Part shown: piece after piece, positions 23,066 to 34,875 of the stretch
Layout of the letters: every line of letters begins with the position of its first letter
Position numbering within the stretch: the first letter of the stretch is position 1
Assembly (NCBI GenBank): GCA_016808115.1
Contig: JAEQBH010000651.1
Location: forward strand, 1,488,001 to 1,552,000
DNA: 64,000 bases
Direction: 5' to 3'
Origin: Tetrastigma voinierianum
Taxonomy: Eukaryota > Streptophyta > Magnoliopsida > Vitales > Vitaceae
The notes under the pieces: model-generated
What the model saw: the letters and a program-made list of their open reading frames with translations, nothing else
Databases searched by the model: none
Told to the model about the DNA's origin: nothing
Position numbers and translations under genes: made by a program

Positions 23066-24416
23066 TGATGGTCACACATCAGGTAATAATTATAAAGAGA
23101 ATTTAGCACATCTAAATCACAAGTTACCCACACTGCATAAGGATAGGTACTTTAATATCTTCATGTTTTTAGACTTAGTGTGTCTTTCTCGTGTCTAGAA
23201 ACGTAAGTGGACAAGTGGGATGTATGTCCGGGGAAGCCAATATGAAGCATAAGGATACGCGAATTGATGGTCTCGAATCTTCGCACAAGGAAAGCACTGG
23301 GGATCAAGGCGTGTACCTACACTATCTGCGTGTACCCCGCACAACTTGCATAAAAAGTGGCATTGTACCTGCATAACCCACATTGCACCGGGTACAACTT
23401 CTGTATAAAGCTGATTAGCCAGGAGAATTGCACTCCAGACATCACTAACATGCACCACAACCGCACGGGAATTCAGATCGGGGCTAAATTCGATCGCAGG
23501 GCACTCCCACAATGAACCAAATGGAAATCACATTGGAGGGGGGTGAATCAAGAGGACACAAGTAATAGGTGCTTTGACTTCTAGGCTTAGGCTTTGAAAG
23601 GAGTAAGAGTTTTCTCCACAGTTGGAAACTTATAGATCCAGACAAGATTTCTTTATATTGGAAGTTTTAATTCAAGCGCTTGTAATCTTTCAAAGGTAAA
23701 TACTTATCTTGTTTTAAATCCTAATATCTCTATTCATCCTTCTCGCTTACAAGAGAATTCTTTGATTTCCAAAGGTGGTTTTATGATTAATCGCTTCTTA
23801 ATTATAGTAATTGTTCTATAAGTTTTGGTGGAGTTCAACCCTACCGCTGAATCCACTGGGAAACCCACCCGACAAGGTATAAAATTCTCAATCTCTTTTG
23901 ATCTTTCAAATGGATTGTGTAATATTAATCACTTGTGCGTAAGAGTTGTAAATCTTAAGATATTCTCGACAACGCGGTCAACAACGAGATCCTAGACACG
24001 CTGTGTCGATCATGAATGCAAGCTAAGGGTTCAGATCTCAACAAGTGCTTAGTATTTACCTGATCACTTTATTTCAAAGATATATAAAGATAAATCCTCC
24101 CATCAAAGACTGCTATCAATGGTTCCAGAATTTTATAAAACAAGAGGTGGGACTTATGATCGTGAGATGAGCGGAACCCTAAAAATCCCAAAGAATTGTC
24201 TTTCTATTCAAAACATTCAAACCAATCAAACTATTCAGTCAACCAACACAACCTTACAATTTCTTTAAATCATAATTGAGAATAGCTCCTATCGGTCGAG
24301 CAAATTAGACCACCGGATGACCCGTGGATTCCCACAGATACAATGCTGGGACAATCAGAATTCCACGCTGGGAATAGAATTTATTACCTAATAAGGACGG
24401 TAAGTAGAAATAAATA
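23066..24416 (+). repeat. Element C 3' LTR
   Basis: Same order of sequence blocks as 13,024-14,413, including gaatttagcacatct, gaggacacaagtaataggt, ctaaaaatcccaaagaattg and the TATA box at 24,081-24,088. It is slightly shorter through many short deletions. Confidence 0.75.
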
Positions 24417-25645
24417 AAATAGGAAGTATTTAAATAAGATCCATTCTATTATTGGGACGAACCTTCTTATTTTTAAATACCGTGCGACGCTTAATTAGAA
24501 GTGTGTTCGGGGCATATAATAGGGAATTTGGGCCACCGCCATGAGAATGCCTGCGGGTGGTCACTTCGCTTCCTGTGGATGTAAAAGAATGGTTGCGTTG
24601 CAATATTTCATCGCCTTCTTTAAAGCAGCTCACCAAATGCCGAAAGATGATAGATGCCAGCTCGGGAATTGTCTCGCCGGGAGCATAGACGCCCTAAACC
24701 TAATTTTAGTAGCTCAAGCTATTTGATGTTCAGTATATCGACTACTGGACCTTCCTCACGTCTACGGGCTTGTATACATATTGGTGGGGGTAGACTATAT
24801 CTAAAATGGGTTGAGCAATCCCTCAGTAAAAACCAATGACCACATGGTGGTGCTCAAATTCTTGAAAGAAACATCTTCCAAAGCCTGGGGTACCAAAGCC
24901 ATTATTAAAGAGATAGGGTTCACACTTCAGAATAAACCTTCGAAACCTCATATAGCTAAATATGGTGTTAAACACAAAGTGGCTACCTCCCTAACTCTCA
25001 AACAAGTGGTCAAGTAGAGCGGCATCAGGAGATAAAGACCATTTTAATGAAGGTGGTGAACAACAATAAAAGATTGGTCCCCTAATTTTCGACCACCGTG
25101 GCCTACAGAACAAATTTTTCAAGATTACCTCTGAATGTCCCTTACTGTTGCGGTGTATGGTAAGGCATGCCATCTTCTAGTGGGAAATCGAGTACAAAGC
25201 ATAGTGGGCAATCAAGAAGCCGGAATATGGATTTAAGTAGGTCGCTCAAAAGATCTTTGATCTCAATGAGTTGGAGGAACTATGAAATGATGCCTACTAA
25301 CCTCAAGATTGCAAAGGCATCAAAATGGCATGGATCGATGATAACCGCAGAATTTCAATCGGGACTAAGTCCTCTAGAAGGATTCCAAACTCCATCTATT
25401 TCCTGGGCAAGCTCAAATCGTTATTGGATCTATTCCAGTATTTATCATCCACTCAAGCATAATTTCGAATGGTTCAGTTGACCTTCAGCAAAGACAAGAA
25501 AATATTCAAGGCTAATCTGCAACGAAGTCAAGCCCTAAGGCTGCTCGCCATTCTGGGCAAGAGGAGAGATTTCTCCTTGATCCTCTCCTATGACCGGGAC
25601 AGCCATCGAGTCGGGTTTATCTCAACTCGAGACCAAATTATGTTT
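24417..25645 (+). pseudogene. Element B integrase, broken, right of nested element C
   Basis: The text resumes B's pol: WDEP and KYRATL (24,455-24,490), then GGHFAS (24,560), the zinc-finger start of integrase, and DDRCQLGN. Next are KNNDHMVVLKFLKETS (24,825), KYGVKHKVATS (24,960), EYKA.WAIKKPE (25,190), DLNELEEL (25,260) and NDAY. The C-terminal part runs to about 25,640. The order is that of an Athila/Tat integrase. B's RNase H is at 12.65-12.85 kb, so this is the other half of one pol gene split by element C. Many frameshifts; not active. Confidence 0.75.
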
Positions 25646-25835
25646 TCAAAATTTTGATTTTCTTTTTGGTCAATTTTTAGTATTTTTATTTATTTCATTT
25701 TTTAATCAAAACCTTTTTTTTTAAATATTTAGTTTAATATTTTATTTTTATTTATTTATTTTATTTTATTTTATTTTAATTATTTTATTTTTGCTTTTTA
25801 TTTTTGCAAGATAAATAAGCCGTGTAGGGTAAATT
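25646..25835. other. T-rich spacer between B integrase and ORF3
   Basis: Nearly pure A/T, mostly TTTTA/TTTATTT words. The equivalent AT-rich spacer of element I is at 61,880-62,060, where it follows protease instead of integrase. Confidence 0.6.
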
Positions 25836-27640
25836 CTCTATAATATGAAATCTCGCCCCACTTCTACCGCCCGGGGACCTTCAAACCCAAATGCTCCATA
25901 AAGGTCACTACACCCCCCCCATTCTCCTAAATCACACATCCTCAGCCTCCCATGACCGAGCTCCCGTGATTCCCCCGCTATGACTCCGTACTTCTTGCCA
26001 CCGAGCCCAAAGACGTTGCTCGAAGCACGCCAGCCGACTACATACATCCACTTCGAGCGCCTGGGCCACACTGGGCCATCACATACAGTCATGGCAAATA
26101 CAGACTATTTCGCTTTTCGCCTCCTCATTGCTTTTCAACAATGGTTCACACACGCTGGGCATCGACATTCCGCCAGTGGTCAGACACCAGACTTCGCGCC
26201 AACGATGGCAGCCAGCACTTCGTGGGCCGCCGCCGCCACCTCTTCTTGGCTCAAGATACAAAGGCACCTCCCAGACGACCGATGTACTATGGATGCAGAA
26301 ACCACCTCGCTTGCTCCTAGAGGAGCCCCAGGCCTCGAGCCCCCATCCAGCGATACCACAACCAGCGGACCTCGCCCCTCTCCTTGAGCAGACCGCAACC
26401 ACCGAGGGCCCCAAGCAAGTCCTGACATCCGCCGTGGAGCGCCCGCGCCCTGCGAGCCTCTTCGCCTCCTCCAATCGCCTTTCAGTTCACGCCGCTATCC
26501 CTGTACCGAGGATCAGCGTCCATGTTTAGCCGTGGCCCGCACCAGAACGTGAACTGCCAGGCTAAGGACTTTCGCGGAGTCTTACTGGTGATATACCGAC
26601 ACCGCGTGGACCTGTGGTTCGTAGATTCGATGCGTTTGGTCCAGGTATTCCTTGCCGCCTATGTCTCCGAGGCAGCTTTTCTATCCCGTGTTACATGAGT
26701 TGATTGCTACTATGACATCCTCGGGAGTGTCTCGATCCGATGCGCCTTCGGCCAAAGATAGATGGTCGCCCTTATTCATGAAATGACATCACGCTTGTAG
26801 CCCGCCAGAGTTCCGAAAACTCCACGACATCGAATGCCGCCCAGCCATCCGTAGAGATGATTCATTTCATCTCGACACTACAAAGGGATCTATACTTTTC
26901 GTCGTATTTCCTCCGCAGATGCCTCCCATGGACCACGAGACTTCTAGTCTAACTGCTCCTAATCGCAAAGATTATTTATAAATGCTATATGAGCTATTTT
27001 CGAGGCTTTATTTGATATCAGTATTGGGTTCAATCCAACAGAGTCAAGGACCGTTTACTTCACTTCGAGGAGAAGGTCCACCAAAAGGACCTGGCTCGGG
27101 AGGAGGCTATTCCACTATTGTTGTCGAGGGTTGCTGGCGCCACGTTGAGTATCTTGGTTCCTGGAGTGGAGCTTCACGATAGAAAGGCTTCACAGAGTTG
27201 TCCTCAGATCTTATCCCGTGAGCGGACCCTGTCTATACCGCTCTCTTTTCTTCTACACCAGCAGGAGGAGGTAGAGGATGATTTTGCGGAGGACCTACCT
27301 AGGGGTGAGCAGCCAGTCCCAATGGTGGAGGTGGAGAGGACTCGTAGTTCCCATTCATCCCCGCCCACCTCCTGCCCCATCCCTCTTGAGACTCCAAGCA
27401 GCCCACTCCACATCACCGCAGCCGCCGAGCACATCCCGTCACTCTGCGGATTTATCGCCTGAGCGCCGGCCCACGTGACTTGCTACTACACCGACTAGAA
27501 GGCCGCCTGCACAAAGACGGGGTTGAGCTTGACGGCTCGAGCCGAGGCCACTCGACGTAATCAGGCTAGCTCTTCTATAGATACAAAAGCCACCGTCTCC
27601 ACGCACTCGCGCCATAGGACCTAGAGCCTTATACGTTCCC
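25836..27640 (+). pseudogene. Element B ORF3 (extra 3' ORF of the family), frameshifted
   Basis: This GC-rich block holds overlapping plus-strand frames at 25,980-26,387, 26,128-26,529, 26,982-27,182 and 27,118-27,462. The N-terminal part is rich in Pro, Ser and Ala. The middle has a short segment that includes LREGPPK..LAREEA..LLLSRVAGATL-like residues near 27,060-27,130. The C-terminus is again Pro/Ser/Thr-rich (SSPPTSCPIPLETPSSP). The same organisation occurs in element I at 62,230-63,950, which supports a conserved protein. I associate it with grapevine gypsy elements; its molecular function is unknown to me. No transmembrane helix is evident, so I avoid calling it an envelope. Confidence 0.6.
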
Positions 27641-29014
27641 ACTACTCATGACCAGCCGCTTGTTCGCTTCAGCCTTTTGATGTGTCATGGTCATTCAGCT
27701 TTAGATCCACCACACAGACTCACACCCACCCAGTATATGAGGTAATGCACTCCTCTCTCTAGCTTTCATACCATACCCGCAGGAGGACACACGTGAGAGA
27801 TGCTTGGTCAGTAGAGAAGGCCTAAGTGGCATTTATCTTACTGGTTATTTATACTTGTTGTTTTAGTTTTTTCAACCCGCCTACTCATTTTATGACCAAG
27901 CTGGTTTGTATGTATTAGCCAACAGTAGAGTGCTTGTTTATAGTGTCTGAAGCAGTGATAAGTTGTACCAGGCCTTTGGTTATATTAAAAGCTTTATAGC
28001 AAAAATATTTACGCTTTCTACTTTCGCACCAACATTTTATTTTATTTTACTTAAATTTTATATGCATAATGTTTTGCCTTATAAAGGTGTAATGATCTTA
28101 AACCTTTCCCTAATGAAGCCAACGTTAGGAGGATCCTGCGCCTAGCTGGAGGTTGACTAGTCAAATTTGCGACATCCCGTCGCTTTAGTCGCCACAATCG
28201 AAAGCAACGTCAAATCTCAATGATAAGAAACATCACAAACCCCTACGATGAAAACCCCACTGAGCGTCAAGCATCTACAATAAGTTGTGACCCTATGAAT
28301 GTAAGGCCAACACCCAGTCAAAAGAAGAGAAAGAAAAGTGAAAAGAAAAGCAAAAGAATTGAATCACATTTGCTTCCGTGGAACCTGAGTATACCTCCGA
28401 GGGGTATGGCGAAAGCCTTAAAGCCCGGCGTCCTAAACCTTCACTAAGTCAGGAGTCGCCGACTTTGTGTTCTCCGCTAAGTCATGGACGGTGGAGGCGT
28501 GGTAGGTGGCCGGAGGCTCGAACCATTCTGACCGGTGAAACCGAGGAGTTTGTGGTCAAAGATCCTATGATGCCCCAAACCTTCACCGGCTGGGAGTCAG
28601 CCGGTTAACTCTGCCACCTGACTTTGCAAGTCGAACCTCAGCATTGCACCCTGGTACAACGCAAAAAGACTGTGTATTAAGGGGCAGTATCCGACCTATT
28701 AGTTGTAAACACAAGGTTGCGACATTATTCCTGGCCTGGGGGAGAGGTACAATTTCAGAGGGGCTTGGTGATTGAGACCTGACAAACAAACCCGTAGCTT
28801 TTGTAGAAGAGCCTGGTTCATGCCGCCTCCTGATATAGTTGTTGGTCACGCATAGTTTTCTCTATTATTTCGACGGTCTTAGCTTAGGCTTCGTGATTCT
28901 CACGCAGGCCATGCTTTACTTTACAAACCTTTTCGAATTCTGGGCTACGTTTTTGTTCTCTCGCTGCTGATTATTCCCGCATTGCTACTGACCAGTTAGT
29001 GGTTTCCGCTGGGG
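27641..29014 (+). other. Element B 3' untranslated region
   Basis: No gene seen. The segment at about 28,520-28,610 (accggtgaaaccgaggag, gtttgtggtcaaagatc, ttcaccggctgggagtc) is the reverse complement of related sequence at 36,690-36,775 in element D. That matches an opposite-orientation 3' region of the same family. A short purine run GCTGGGG precedes the LTR at 29,015 and may be a worn polypurine tract. Confidence 0.5.
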
Positions 29015-30499
29015 TGTACCCAAAGTATATTTGAACCTATTTGATAGGTTCTCTAAGTAATTTGTGCACTAATCGTATTAATTAACCCACCACGTAGGTC
29101 CCTTTTGGTACTAATGATTGTATTTCGAGGCTGCTTGTGGTAGTTTTGCTGTGTTTCATAAACTCATCCCCACCATAATAAGCTAAGCATATCGGTTGAG
29201 CCGACATTTACACCAAGTTCAGATGGATTCTATATCCGAATACACTGCCGAATGAAGGAATCAAGATAAAATGTCGGATGCAAATGGGAATATGCAGGAT
29301 GCAAGCAGAGAAGACAAAGGAAATTTCGGCTTAGAATAGCGAAATCTTCGCATGGGAAGTAATTGCAAGAAGATATTTAAATTTCACCACATAATAAATT
29401 TCAATCATAGCAAAATTTTCGCAATTATAGCTAAATTTTCGCCATGCAGTGCACTCTTCGCCACATATGAAATTCTCACACATCGAAAAATTCTCGCCAA
29501 AGAATAAAATTACACAATGAAACCGCTATAGCGAAATCTCTCTTGCTCGTTTTTGTGCACAACCTAATTCCTAAGCTTCCTCTACCCTCAATGTAATTAT
29601 ACTATTTGTGATAGATTAGTATTTTCACCTGTTTGTAAGGCCATATAGTTTCATTTTATGAACATTTGTAACCTAACTATCTATTGAAGGCATTTCCATT
29701 ACGCCCCCTGCTTTCTACTCACATTTTCTCTCTCTCTTCTCTCTCTTATTTCTCTCCTTTACTTTCTAGGGCAAATACACCCTTTGAGGATGACAACTCA
29801 AAGGATGTTTGCCAAGCCTCCAAACCTTGAAGATGAGGGCTAAGTAGGTTGGTTGATGAGGTTTACAAGTGATCCTCCTCGCTTTTCACGGCAGCCATCG
29901 GGTATTTATGTTTCAAACTTTCAAAACTAGGTTTAAAAACTATTCGATGTACTTTCTTCACAATACTTGAAAGCTTTTAGGTTCAAGCAGTATTCTCTTA
30001 ATGTTAGATACACTGACATCCATTAGTTGTCATTTATGAGCCATCGGGGGTAGGTTAATGCTAGATTTCAACTGCAAAAACAGTTAATGCTATAGTTCAA
30101 AGAGGAAAGGTACTAAGGGTTGGTTTTTAAAGTTAAACAAAGATCCGATTTTGGAAAATGACTATAGGTCAATTGCCTTAATGCGAGGAAATAACCCGAG
30201 GACACCTTTACAACCCTATCATACCAAACTAGTGGCCCAAAACTTCAAGGTATTCTTTTTACATTTTATTTCAAATTACCTTCAGTTAACATAGTGACAA
30301 CAACCACACTTTTTATACAAATCCTAAATCCAAACAAAAGCCTCACCATTTTGAATCATTATACAAATCATTTGTAAGACGAAAACCCATCCCAGTGTTC
30401 GATCCTAGAGCCACTATGCTGCAGTAGTTTTACTACGACAAAGAGGGAGGAATTTAGGTATAAATTTTGTCGATCCTAACCCTATTGCGTACCTAATCG
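29015..30499 (+). repeat. Element B 3' LTR
   Basis: It starts TGTACCCAAAG, which lacks the ATTAG of the 5' copy, and runs to CCTAATCG. It matches 7,410-8,807 throughout, with long shared words near the end such as acaacaaccacactttttatacaaat. No primer site follows, consistent with a 3' LTR. The TATA position at 29,643 reads CATATAG and is damaged. Confidence 0.75.
29325..29540. repeat. GCGAAA/TTTCGC motif array in B 3' LTR
   Basis: About 215 bp with motifs such as TAGCGAAATC, GCAAAATTTTCGCAA and AAATTTTCGCC, ending about 107 bp before the damaged TATA site. It is longer than the 130-bp array in B's own 5' LTR. Confidence 0.7.
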
Positions 30500-30810
30500 A
30501 CTCACTCATGGCTTCCAGAAATACCTCTTTACCTCACCAACAAAGTGCAGATTTTGCTTCATCAACGGCCCAGATAGGATGGGTGAACAAGAACGCACAA
30601 TTTTCACTTCGCTCACAATGGAACCCCGCCTGCACCTATTCGGGTCCCACTTTTCCCGGGCCTCGATTCAAGACTCAAACATGGCCTCGACTTCTTCATC
30701 TTCGCTCTCAGATGCCTCCTCGCTCTCAGATGAGGAATCTTTCTGTTTCACGGCTCGCCCATAGAAGAGCTAGGAGCCTTTCCCTTTCCAGTGTTTTTCG
30801 ATCTTGCCAT
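30500..30810 (-). pseudogene. Element A ORF3-like protein, N-terminal part
   Basis: On the minus strand a Met at 30,810 begins MARSKNTGKGKAPSSSMGEP, then a stop. The next frame continues with KDSSSESEEASESEDEEVEA. A basic, Ser/Lys-rich start followed by an acidic Ser/Glu tract fits the N-terminus of the extra 3' ORF of Athila-group elements. The protein is cut at about 30,500 by element B; its remainder would lie at 6,420-7,409. The overlapping plus-strand ORF at 30,508-30,954 is its antisense shadow. Confidence 0.45.
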
Positions 30811-32235
30811 AGATATGGCAAAAATAGCGAATATAGTCTCCCAACAACCCATCTCCAACAATATCGGGCTTGCCCCGTGCAGTTCAGTCAACATCTTCCT
30901 CCCCATATCGTCCGCTGTGGATGCCCTAAGCAACCAATAACACAGGACCACTAACCAAAGCCACCCAAACAAATCCATGTTGACACAATGAATAACCATA
31001 CAAAATTCTCTCAAAGAAATGAGGAGCACTTACCACGTCGGTGCGAAGAATTGAGGAGGATCCGGATTAGGGCGATGGAAACATTGGAGGGGATGCTTGA
31101 TCTAGGGTTTGCTTTTATGAGAGGGAAAATTAGGTTAGGATTTCTCTTATATATGAGTTAGGGAGTAGGGATATGAAAAGGGTTCAAACTTGGGAAGAAA
31201 AGCCCTAAATTGGTCCATTCACAGACGGCAGATCGGTACTGTAAGAAGTGTGGTACCTGCATTCAAAAGGCTACTACCGCTTGCTTGATCGGCACGGCAT
31301 TTTCAAGAAGAGTGGCACCTGCATTCACCCGGTCTTTTTTTTTTTTTTTGAACAATGTTAATATAGAACTTTTCCGAATGCCCTCCTCCATCTCTGATTC
31401 ACTCGATGCTTCATTTATTTCCGCCATACCTTTGCCCAACCTGACTTGTGTTCACGAACTTGAAAATTGTACTACACTCTCTTGACACCTTCACGCTTAC
31501 CTTGGGGTCCACTGTACTTCTCGTGATCACGATTCCTAAGGTTCAACCGACCGCATTTCAGTGGCTCAAGATGGGTGCAAAGGGTAACTCAATATGATTT
31601 CTGAAATGTAACACGTAAATGATGGCCTAAAATCATTCTCTCATCTATGCATGGGTGCTCTAGAGAATACGATGCATGTAGTTAACAAGGAATGCTAAAA
31701 ACAATGTGCACAGCCGGCTAAATAGCAAAACATGAGCTTGAAATAGAAAATCAATGGCTAGTGTAGTGAATTAAAGAAAGTGATACCAAGACTAGAACAG
31801 AATTGGGGTGATAGGGTCCCAAATATGAAAAAAAAAAAATTAATTTTTGTGCATGCTTGTTATTGTGTAGGTGCATTGAGACGATGTGGAGTGCATACAT
31901 AAGGTCATGCGGCTGCATACATCATAAGTCAAGTACTATACCCAAAAGAGCAGCAAATCGAAAATTTTGCCATGCGCTTAACATGTAACATGCGCATAAT
32001 TGGTTCCAACTAGTGTATGCCTACCCCCTACCATGTATAGGTACTTGCCTTCATGGCACAATGTATACCCCAAGAAAAATAAGCGAGGAAACAGAATCAT
32101 GGTACCGTGAAGGTCAATGTAGGGGTGTTGGTTTGTTTTTTTTTTTTTTTGTTTTTTTTAAAATAAAAGCAGACTAAATAAATAATGCAGGAAGGAATGC
32201 AAGAAAGAAAATGAAAACTATATACAAAAAGGTAG
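30811..32235 (-). other. Element A region between integrase and ORF3
   Basis: No coding domain recognised. It contains T-runs at about 31,327-31,342 and 32,138-32,160 and an A-run at 31,830. Such A/T spacers occur after integrase in this element group, as at 25,646-25,835 in element B. Confidence 0.45.
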
Positions 32236-32880
32236 AATAGAAATTACTCTGAAGGAACATCCTGGTAGAGCTGATCAAACAGCTTCTCACCAATATCCAT
32301 AAGATCGGTTCTCAGAAATGGCTTTAAGCGCTAGCGCTGATCTAAAGGTTTCTCCTGGCCTTTCCTGATTCTCAATTCCACTGCACTATACGGGTAAACT
32401 ACTCTTGACACGAACGTGGGCTACCCACTTTGTGAAATGTAGTTTTCCCGAAACATGTGCAACGAGAGCCTGCATAACAATACCTTTGGTGAGGTTCAAA
32501 GGTCTTCCTTAACAATAGTCTTCTCATGGAACAACTTGAGCCTTTCTTTGTAAATTCAGAGCTTCCCACATGATTCACGCAGAATTCATCAAGTCGCTCA
32601 TCCGCAAAGAGCCGCTTAATACCCCGAGCCAAATCAAAATTAAGAGTTTTATGGGCCCAATATGCCCCGTGGTTCCATTTCTAATCTACAGGACGATGTG
32701 CCTTTCTATAAACAAGCCTATAAGGAGACATACCAAGAATGGTCTTAAAAGCAAGATTTGCAGGTTTCCAAAGAGCATCTAAGAAGTCGGGGCTTCGACC
32801 AACCTTGCGATTCGTGACCGTTTTTTCCTTAAAATATGTTTGATCTCCTATCGCTAATCTCGGCCCGACCAATCGGGAGA
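32236..32880 (-). pseudogene. Element A integrase, C-terminal part only
   Basis: The minus-strand frame 32,905-32,681 reads EIKHIL-like residues shifted out of frame, then DALWKPANLAFKTILGMSPY with RLVYRKAH, the late integrase core. It is followed at 32,632-32,399 by FEPHQR..., LYN-like and SPG/KTTFHKVGSP residues of the C-terminal domain. The zinc finger and the catalytic core of integrase and all of RNase H are missing: the preceding text is the RT thumb. The element therefore carries an internal deletion in pol as well as stops. Confidence 0.7.
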
Positions 32881-33991
32881 TCGCATGATAGGAGAACATA
32901 CTCACTGATAGTTTCTCAGTTTATCAAAGGTCTCACAAGCCTCGTGACCATGTGGACGCCTCGCAAGAAAATTGCATAAGGGACAAGTGGCACTCGAAAT
33001 CTCTTATGAATCTCTTATATAATTCAGTATAATTCCAAGAAAGACCTTATGTCTTTAACACACTTAGGGGTAGTGTTTCGAGATCAACTCGACTTTTAGC
33101 CTCATTCCACCTCGATTCCTTTTTTCAATACTATGTGGCCTAGATAATCCTCTTGTGTCACCATGAATGACACTTTTTCCAATTCAACACTAAGTTTTCT
33201 CCGACACCTCTCCAACACTCCACGAGATTCTCCAGACATCCTCATATGAATTTCCAAAATCGAGAAGTCGCCCATGAAAACTTCCAAAATGAGTTCTATC
33301 ATATCAACAAAATCCCCATCATGCAAATCACAGAAGGTCTCGTACAACATAACTATAGGGCATTTTCCTAAAGGCAAATATGCCAAAAGGGCAGGCGAAC
33401 GTGGTTTTCTTGATCTTCTAAAGCTATCTCACCTGATTATACCCCGAGTACCACGAGAAAACAATAGGAATTCATGCCCTCCAACCCGAGGTGACACGAG
33501 TGAATTAGCCTATTTGTGTTCATCTCTACCACAAAGGATCTGCATTTTTAGGGACTACCCGGTTTGGGCTTCGAATCTAATTTAAGGGTCCGTGAATAAA
33601 AAGAACACCTACGCTCCAATAGTTTTAGAACCTCTTTCCTTGACCACTTCTTTCATGATTGTCTGGGCCATCGTTTGGTTGTCTAGAGGGTTTAACATCC
33701 TTCCAAGTGAATCTCAGGTGTGCAGATCATGCTAATTCCCTTAATGTCTACAATTGTCCATCCTATGGCGCTTGCGGTTCCTTACATCTCCGTGTTTATT
33801 TTCTTTGATCCGACTTCTAAAGAGGAAGATATGATTACCGGAAAGTTTCTTCTAATTCCTAAAATGCATATTTGAGATGATGGTAAGGGTTTCAACTGCT
33901 TTAGGTGGTCTCTCCGAAGGTAACACCCTCGTCTCACCGGGTGGCACAGCAAATTTAGGTGCTCCACCCATTTGCTTCTCCAACATCTCAC
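32881..33991 (-). pseudogene. Element A reverse transcriptase, broken
   Basis: On the minus strand it begins with LKPLPSSQICILGIRRNFPV and IISSSLEVGS (33,991-33,782), then AIGWTIVDIKGIS (about 33,740). Next come a YCFL..GV and EIALEDQE region (33,440) and the 94-codon frame 33,386-33,102 with LILEVFMGDFSILE, LERCRRKLSVE, SFMVTQEDYLGHIV and KGIEVE. The catalytic MDD reads MGD, so the first catalytic Asp is lost. Residues IMRSPDW mark the thumb end at about 32,890, after which integrase follows abruptly. Confidence 0.75.
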
Positions 33992-34870
33992 TATGTCTTA
34001 ATTATGGAGTGTAGAAACTCCGACTCAGATGTGGTCACCTCCTCAACCCAACTTGGGTTAATCTGCATGCTATTAAGAGAGGATCATCGCATGAAACATT
34101 ATCTACGATTTACTTAATTACAGAGTCTATCATATTTACTCCCCACAAATGTCCTCTCATCCCTATTTCCTGATAACATTGAAGATATTCAAATTAACGG
34201 TCACATGTTACTCAAACTTATAGTGTCATTAGTCCCTCCCTCACAAAGTTGGGTATAATTAATTAGCAAAGAGCTAAGAATGGCCTACACTGAACTAGTC
34301 CTCGGGTTCACCAAGGAAGCTCAGTGTCAAGAACAACAAAGTCCTCACAGAGCAGAACTTGTCCACTTGCACCAACATATCCTTCACTATCCCTCTAGAA
34401 TTTTCTTTCCACACCATGGCCGCTTAGCCAGAGGTGATATTGGTTGGTTTTAATTCTCCACCCTAGCTCAACATATATACCGAGTATGGCAACAGCTAAC
34501 ACTTGCCCCCTTCAAATCCACTAGAGCATGACCACCTTGACTCCCACACTATGGAAACAGTGGGGCTTCTCGGGTCTCTTTTGGTTTTTTGGGGCAAATT
34601 GTTTCGGATCAAGGAGGTGGATTGTTCAAATTATAAATGCCTCCTTGTCGACACCTGGGGTTTCTTTCACAATGCACAAATCTCTTTCAAAACTCTGGCA
34701 TATGACGTGGATTTTCTTAATGGCATCTAATAAAGGAATGTTCAATCAACCGCTTGAACAACTCATAAATTTCACCATTGCTCACTTTGGGGTTCTCAAT
34801 CACAGGTATATAGAGGACATGGAGGCCTTGTCTTTTCCCCCCGCTCACCATAAATAACATCTCGCCTAGG
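33992..34870 (-). pseudogene. Element A protease with its upstream segment, broken
   Basis: On the minus strand, from 34,870 downward, residues LNIPLLDAI, then LCIVKET-type and KEAF residues lead to LDLKGASV near 34,500 and EDMLVQVDKF near 34,360. This is the order of the pre-protease segment and protease of Athila/Tat pol. Gag should precede it but is interrupted: it resumes at 41,701 beyond inserted element D. Frames are broken. Confidence 0.65.
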
Positions 34871-34875
34871 AGCAT
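34871..34875. repeat. Target-site duplication AGCAT, left copy of element D
   Basis: AGCAT directly left of D's LTR start; the identical five bases lie directly right of D's other LTR at 41,696-41,700. Confidence 0.8.

Larger units (their letters stand above)
13024..24416 (+). mobile_element. Element C: Athila-group LTR retrotransposon nested in element B
   Basis: Two plus-strand copies, 13,024-14,413 and 23,066-24,416, match over about 1.35 kb. Shared words are gaatttagcacatct, cataaggatagg, agcatataaagataaa-like words and caaccaatcaa. They flank a primer site, gag, protease, RT, RNase H, integrase and a 3 kb 3' region. Total length is 11.4 kb. The bases GAAAT precede the left LTR (13,019-13,023) and also follow the right LTR (24,417-24,421). 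That is a plausible 5-bp duplication, but the 3' LTR end was partly chosen to fit it. Element B's pol reads up to 12.85 kb and resumes at 24.45 kb. Confidence 0.75.
7410..30499 (+). mobile_element. Element B: full-length Athila-group LTR retrotransposon, itself split by element C
   Basis: B is bounded by two plus-strand LTRs (7,410-8,807 and 29,015-29,499 onward to 30,499) that match along their lengths. Shared words include gtgcactaatcgtattaattaaccc and aactcaaaggatgttt. Between them lie a primer site, gag, protease, RT, RNase H, then inserted element C (13,024-24,416), then integrase and ORF3. Without C it is about 11.7 kb. The candidate target-site duplication is not exact: ACTGG before the left LTR against ACTCA after the right. 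B lies inside the ORF3 region of element A. Confidence 0.75.

Noticed and set aside
25836..27640. True viral envelope gene
   Set aside because: Position suits an env-like ORF, but I see no signal peptide, transmembrane helix or cleavage site, so only ORF3 is claimed.
7405..30504. Exact target-site duplication for element B
   Set aside because: ACTGG on the left and ACTCA on the right agree at only three of five positions, so it is not counted as proof.
30508..30954. 148-codon plus-strand ORF
   Set aside because: It is antisense to the Ser/Glu-rich ORF3 start of element A (30,810 to 30,500, minus strand); its Ser/Arg-rich text has no motif of its own.
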